From the NCBI GenBank assembly GCA_002319875.1, contig DCFS01000144.1, positions 1 to 9,817 of the forward strand: DNA of 9,817 nucleotides, read 5' to 3'. The notes beneath the pieces are model-generated. The model made no database searches and was not told the DNA's origin. It saw nothing but the letters and a program-made list of their open reading frames with translations. Numbering within the stretch: the stretch's first letter is position 1; each line of letters starts with the position of its first letter. The DNA comes from Treponema sp. UBA1798 (lineage in GTDB: Bacteria > Spirochaetota > Spirochaetia > Treponematales > Treponemataceae). The position numbers and the translations under genes were made by a program. Below are positions 6,811 to 9,817 of this stretch, piece after piece.

Positions 6811-7644
6811 ATGAAAATACAGTATCTGGGCACGGCAGCAGCTGAAGGCATACCGGCAGTGTTCTGTGACTGCAGAACTTGCCGGAAAGCTGTGGAACTT
6901 GGTGGGAAAAATATCCGTACGCGATCACAGGCGCTGATTGATGATATGCTGCTTGTAGATCTGCCACCGGATTCATATTATCATTTTATTCATAATAACA
7001 TCCATTCAGCGGCGATTGCAGCATTGCTGGTAACACATTCCCATCAGGATCATTTTTATCCTGCTGAGTTTATATTGCGCGCCGAACCTTATGCGCATAT
7101 GCATCATGTACCGGTACTTTCCGTGTATGGAAATGCAAAAGTTCATGCGTTATATAAAGTCGAACTGGCCCTGCAGGATGACAGTCTTAATCTCAACAGC
7201 CGGGTCTGTTTTCATGAAATAAAGGAATTCGAAACATTTGTTACGCCCGGAAGGTATGTTGTTACTCCGCTTCTGGCTAACCATGATAAAACAGAAAACT
7301 GTCTGCTGTATTTGATAGAGAAAAATGGTAAAACCATTTTTTATTCAAACGATACCGGTGTGTACCCGGAAACAACATGGGAATGCCTGAAAGGCCGGCA
7401 TATTGACCTCGTCAGTTTTGATTGTACCTGTATGATGAAAAAAGATGGGGCCAATCATATGGGGCTACCCGATAATATCGAAATGAAAGAACGACTATAT
7501 CGGGAGGGATGTGTTGATGACAATACGAAATTTATCATAACTCATTTTTCCCATAACTATCATCTTATGCATGATGAACTGGATGCGCAGGGGCAGCGAT
7601 ATGGATTTATAACTGCCTATGATGGTATGTCGCTGGAGGTCTGA
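6811..7644 (+). CDS. PhnP-like metallo-beta-lactamase-fold phosphodiesterase
   Basis: A 277-residue cytoplasmic metallohydrolase. It matches the PhnP type: an opening like MKIQYLGTAAAEGIPAVFC, a Cys triad CDCRTC (Cys19, 21, 24) that in PhnP helps hold a structural zinc, the catalytic motif THSHQDH (His76, His78, Asp80, His81), His158 (NHDK), Asp181 (SNDTG), His216 and THFSH (His245, His248). PhnP itself hydrolyses phosphodiesters, including ribosyl cyclic phosphate in the C-P lyase pathway. No other phn gene is in the window, so the substrate here is open; a cyclic nucleotide is a possibility given the cyclases nearby, but that is inference. I chose ATG 6811 because it starts at the family's first strand; GTG 6784 and ATG 6805 are possible and also lack a clear ribosome-binding site. 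It lies 85 bases after the GltD-like gene, with its own promoter, and converges on the 7TM cyclase-like gene. Confidence 0.85.
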   Translation: MKIQYLGTAAAEGIPAVFCDCRTCRKAVELGGKNIRTRSQALIDDMLLVDLPPDSYYHFIHNNIHSAAIAALLVTHSHQDHFYPAEFILRAEPYAHMHHVPVLSVYGNAKVHALYKVELALQDDSLNLNSRVCFHEIKEFETFVTPGRYVVTPLLANHDKTENCLLYLIEKNGKTIFYSNDTGVYPETTWECLKGRHIDLVSFDCTCMMKKDGANHMGLPDNIEMKERLYREGCVDDNTKFIITHFSHNYHLMHDELDAQGQRYGFITAYDGMSLEV

Positions 7645-7660
7645 TTATTCACGCGGCGGG

Positions 7661-7698
7661 TTTAATACACTCCTATGGGCGTAATAAGGTGTATTAAA
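7661..7698. repeat. Perfect 10-bp inverted repeat between convergent genes
   Basis: TTTAATACAC (7661-7670) and GTGTATTAAA (7689-7698) are exact reverse complements around an 18-base centre. It fills much of the 72-base gap between the two stop codons. Its position suits a bidirectional terminator, and the arm ends are T-rich on both strands, but the stem is AT-rich and there is no separate long T-tail. A protein-binding palindrome is the alternative. Confidence 0.5.
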
Positions 7699-7716
7699 GT
7701 CCTGCTGCGATGTCGT

Positions 7717-9696
7717 TTACAGCCATAATTCCTTTACCAGTTTATTGAAATTTTTTTCCATTTCTTTTGTTACTGTTGCAGTATTATTATTACATGGTTC
7801 GGGGAAACAGGCAAAAAGAGAGACTGGTTTCCTTTTTCCCTTAAGAGGAATATTTCCCAGAAATGCTGCTCCATAGGGGAGTTTCCCACCGGTTTTTGTC
7901 AGTGCCGTACGGGAAATTAATACCGGTACATTCAGTTTTTCGGAAACGGTTCCTATCCTGAATGCTGTATTTACGGCATCGGAAATAACGGTATCTTCCA
8001 TCCTGCTTTCTTCTCCGATGGTGCCCAGGATCACTTTACCATAATGGATTCCCATACCGAGATGTATCGTGGGAGCACCGGTAATTTTTCTGCTATTATT
8101 TATGTTGGAAATTTTTTCGTATATTTCCACACAGCAGGAAAGTGCATTTGTTACTGAAGTATTTTTTTTATCCGTATGGCAGGGAAAAAGCAGGACCATT
8201 CCGTTGCTCAGAAATTTGCTGATAAAACCTCCATGTTTTGAAATTTCGGAGGCCATCCAGGCATCATACTGAAAAGTTGTTTCATATAGTCTTTCAGGGG
8301 CTAAAGCAGTACCTGTTGTAGTAACGACTGTATAGAGGAGGAAAACAACGGTAAGTTCCCGATCAGCGGAGTCTCCAAGCATAACATCGGAAGGTCTGTT
8401 TTTCCCCAGCAGTTTCAGGAATTCATCTGGTACAAAATCAAGATACCGTTTGTTTACTGTCTGAAGATCCTTGATAAGCTCCAGCCTTTCACGGTAGAAA
8501 CCTGTACCGCAGAAAACAAAGTATGTCAAATCAGTAATCACAAAGGCGAATATAACTCCCTGAGAGATAGAAACGGGAGTTGTTTTTATGTGTTCCGGGA
8601 TAAAATAATCAATAAATATACCTGCCGCAAGAATTGTATAAATGAGTATTGTCTTCCGGGAAAGATCATCAAGTCTGTTTTTTGGAATTACTAAAATGAT
8701 GATGGTGACTATTACAGCAATTATTGCACCGGTAAGCAATACCGGAACCATACTGCTTATACATTGCTCTGGCATAAGAAATGTGATAAAGCCAAGCAGT
8801 GTATAGAAAAGGGTATAAGCGATGGTTATTCTGTTCTTTAAGTGAGGAAGACTGTAAAAAATAAATGCCATAAGGGCAATGGGACCGATCCACATAGGCG
8901 AATACTCGATTTTAAGCAGAACACCATAGGGGATCCGGGGAAAATAAAGCGAAAGCATATTCTGCTGAGAGATAAGCAGACGGATTGTGATAGAAATAAG
9001 AAACAAAAACAGATAGCCGTCACGTTTTCGTCTGGAATTTCCAAGTGTAAAAAGAATACAGTGAATCAGGAGCAGAATTAAAAGCATTCCGGCAAGTATC
9101 ATTACGACGGCCGTACATTCGTTATAATAATCGAAAAGTACAGGTTCTTCTGCAAAATAAACAGGAGAAAGTATTCCAGCTTTTCTGTGAACATAGTTTG
9201 ATACCTGTATAACAAGTTCAATGGTTCCATTGGTATCAGGGAAAGCGGTAAAAAAAACAGGAATTTTTTTTGGCATACTGTTTTCATAATCTATGGCAAA
9301 AGATCCCGTTCGGACAGTCTCCTGTCCGTTTACATAAAAGATACTTGCAGTATTCGGACAGCAACGCATGAAAAATGCATATTGAATATCAGGAACCAGA
9401 TTTTTTATAACTGTGCGATAGTAAGCATAACCATTTGACGGATAGCTGCCATTTCCGGCAGGTGTCATTGCTGTGTGTCCGGACCAGTCTTGCGGGACTT
9501 CAAATATAGTACAATCTGCAGGAACATTCATGTTCTTATAAAGTTCTTTCCAGTAAAATTCCCACTTGCCGCTAAGGACAGTAATACGATGTACACCAGC
9601 TTTACGATCCGGAATTGTAAAAACTGATGGCTGCGCTGTTACCGGGTGCAGCATTACGACCAGAAAAATTATGAAAAATGGATATGGCATTTTCAT
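7717..9696 (-). CDS. 7TM-DISM-type membrane sensor with a degenerate class III cyclase domain
   Basis: A 659-residue membrane protein. Residues 1-21 are a signal peptide (cleavage near VTAQP). About 22-190 is an extracellular sandwich domain with SGKWEFYW, VPQDWSG and GYAYYRTV, as in 7TMR-DISM extracellular domains. About seven membrane helices occupy 194-396, then a short linker and a cyclase-fold domain at 446-632. That domain keeps the base-binding Lys494 and Thr569, transition-state Asn576 and Arg580, and the GTIGEESRM...ISDAVN and LKGKRKPVSLF stretches. Both metal aspartates are replaced: Leu454 in VFLLYT (normally FSDI) and Asn498 in KFLSNG (normally GD). It is probably inactive alone and may be a sensor or regulator. 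The frame is intact, so it is not an obvious pseudogene. ATG 9696 follows GGAG by 8 bases and overlaps the upstream stop as ATGA, indicating translational coupling. Confidence 0.88.
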   Translation of the reverse strand: MKMPYPFFIIFLVVMLHPVTAQPSVFTIPDRKAGVHRITVLSGKWEFYWKELYKNMNVPADCTIFEVPQDWSGHTAMTPAGNGSYPSNGYAYYRTVIKNLVPDIQYAFFMRCCPNTASIFYVNGQETVRTGSFAIDYENSMPKKIPVFFTAFPDTNGTIELVIQVSNYVHRKAGILSPVYFAEEPVLFDYYNECTAVVMILAGMLLILLLIHCILFTLGNSRRKRDGYLFLFLISITIRLLISQQNMLSLYFPRIPYGVLLKIEYSPMWIGPIALMAFIFYSLPHLKNRITIAYTLFYTLLGFITFLMPEQCISSMVPVLLTGAIIAVIVTIIILVIPKNRLDDLSRKTILIYTILAAGIFIDYFIPEHIKTTPVSISQGVIFAFVITDLTYFVFCGTGFYRERLELIKDLQTVNKRYLDFVPDEFLKLLGKNRPSDVMLGDSADRELTVVFLLYTVVTTTGTALAPERLYETTFQYDAWMASEISKHGGFISKFLSNGMVLLFPCHTDKKNTSVTNALSCCVEIYEKISNINNSRKITGAPTIHLGMGIHYGKVILGTIGEESRMEDTVISDAVNTAFRIGTVSEKLNVPVLISRTALTKTGGKLPYGAAFLGNIPLKGKRKPVSLFACFPEPCNNNTATVTKEMEKNFNKLVKELWL

Positions 9697-9817
9697 TCTT
9701 GCTGCTCCGGGAGTTCAAGTGCATATATATTTTCTATCCTTTTGTAAAGGAACGGTTTGTCTACTTTTGTAAACGAGTGCTGTTTTTTTTCAGGAGTATA
9801 GAAGCGCAGTACTTCTT
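9693..9817 (-). CDS. C-terminal tail of an unidentified gene, 5' part outside the window
   Basis: On the minus strand the frame entering at the window edge is open for 40 codons (starting EVLRFYTPEKKQHSFTKV, ending ALELPEQQE) to a TGA at 9695-9693. The other two minus frames carry stops in this stretch. The TGA overlaps the ATG of the 7TM cyclase-like gene by the classic ATGA arrangement, and the ribosome-binding site of that gene lies within this tail, which supports real coding. The residues are charged and soluble-looking, with no membrane helix. I do not recognise the family from this fragment. It is likely the preceding gene of the same operon. Confidence 0.7.
   Translation of the reverse strand, partial: EVLRFYTPEKKQHSFTKVDKPFLYKRIENIYALELPEQQE

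Noticed and set aside
6458..6976. 172-codon minus-strand frame spanning the end of the GltD-like gene and the start of the PhnP-like gene
   Set aside because: Both overlapped plus-strand genes are well supported, and the frame shows no known motif.

Overview
The window looks like chromosomal DNA of a moderately AT-rich bacterium. A spirochaete, perhaps Treponema-like, is my best guess. This rests on two large membrane proteins ending in class III nucleotidyl cyclase domains, one with a 7TM-DISM-type sensor and the other with a C-terminal tail ending 'PPSNWNGIY' that resembles spirochaetal cyclases. It is an inference from family resemblance, not from a marker gene. I see no rRNA, tRNA, insertion sequence, phage gene or CRISPR array.

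Layout: (1) 2-649 (+) is the 3' part of an OmpR/PhoB-type response regulator that begins before the window. (2) 650-947 is a convergent gap without a convincing gene; it holds three consecutive imperfect hairpins and a weak hairpin with a T-run. (3) 5356-948 (-) is a two-gene operon: a periplasmic amino-acid-type solute-binding protein, then, 11 bases later, a 1191-residue fusion of a DAACS/SDF permease, a periplasmic dCache sensor, a HAMP-like segment and an intact class III adenylate cyclase. (4) 5357-5504 is a divergent promoter region with repeated TTCTAT motifs and an inverted repeat. (5) 5505-6725 (+) is a GltD/NfnB-like Fe-S flavoprotein. (6) 6811-7644 (+) is a PhnP-like metallo-beta-lactamase-fold phosphodiesterase whose promoter sits so close to its ATG that the mRNA may be leaderless. 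(7) 7645-7716 is a convergent gap with a perfect 10-bp inverted repeat. (8) 9817-7717 (-) is the tail of an unidentified gene overlapping, by ATGA, a 659-residue 7TM sensor whose cyclase domain has lost both metal-binding aspartates.

The most striking part is the binding protein plus permease-sensor-cyclase operon. Three modules that each belong to amino-acid-binding families (SBP_bac_3, SDF permease, dCache with an amino-acid-like motif) are brought together with one cAMP-producing output domain. The permease retains the substrate-side Asp and Arg of its family but lacks the usual NMDGT sodium motif, so it may work as a receptor or 'transceptor' rather than an ordinary symporter. The divergent GltD-like oxidoreductase would fit a glutamate or nitrogen theme, but that link is inferred. 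The PhnP-like enzyme and the degenerate second cyclase nearby raise, without proving, a wider cyclic-nucleotide theme.
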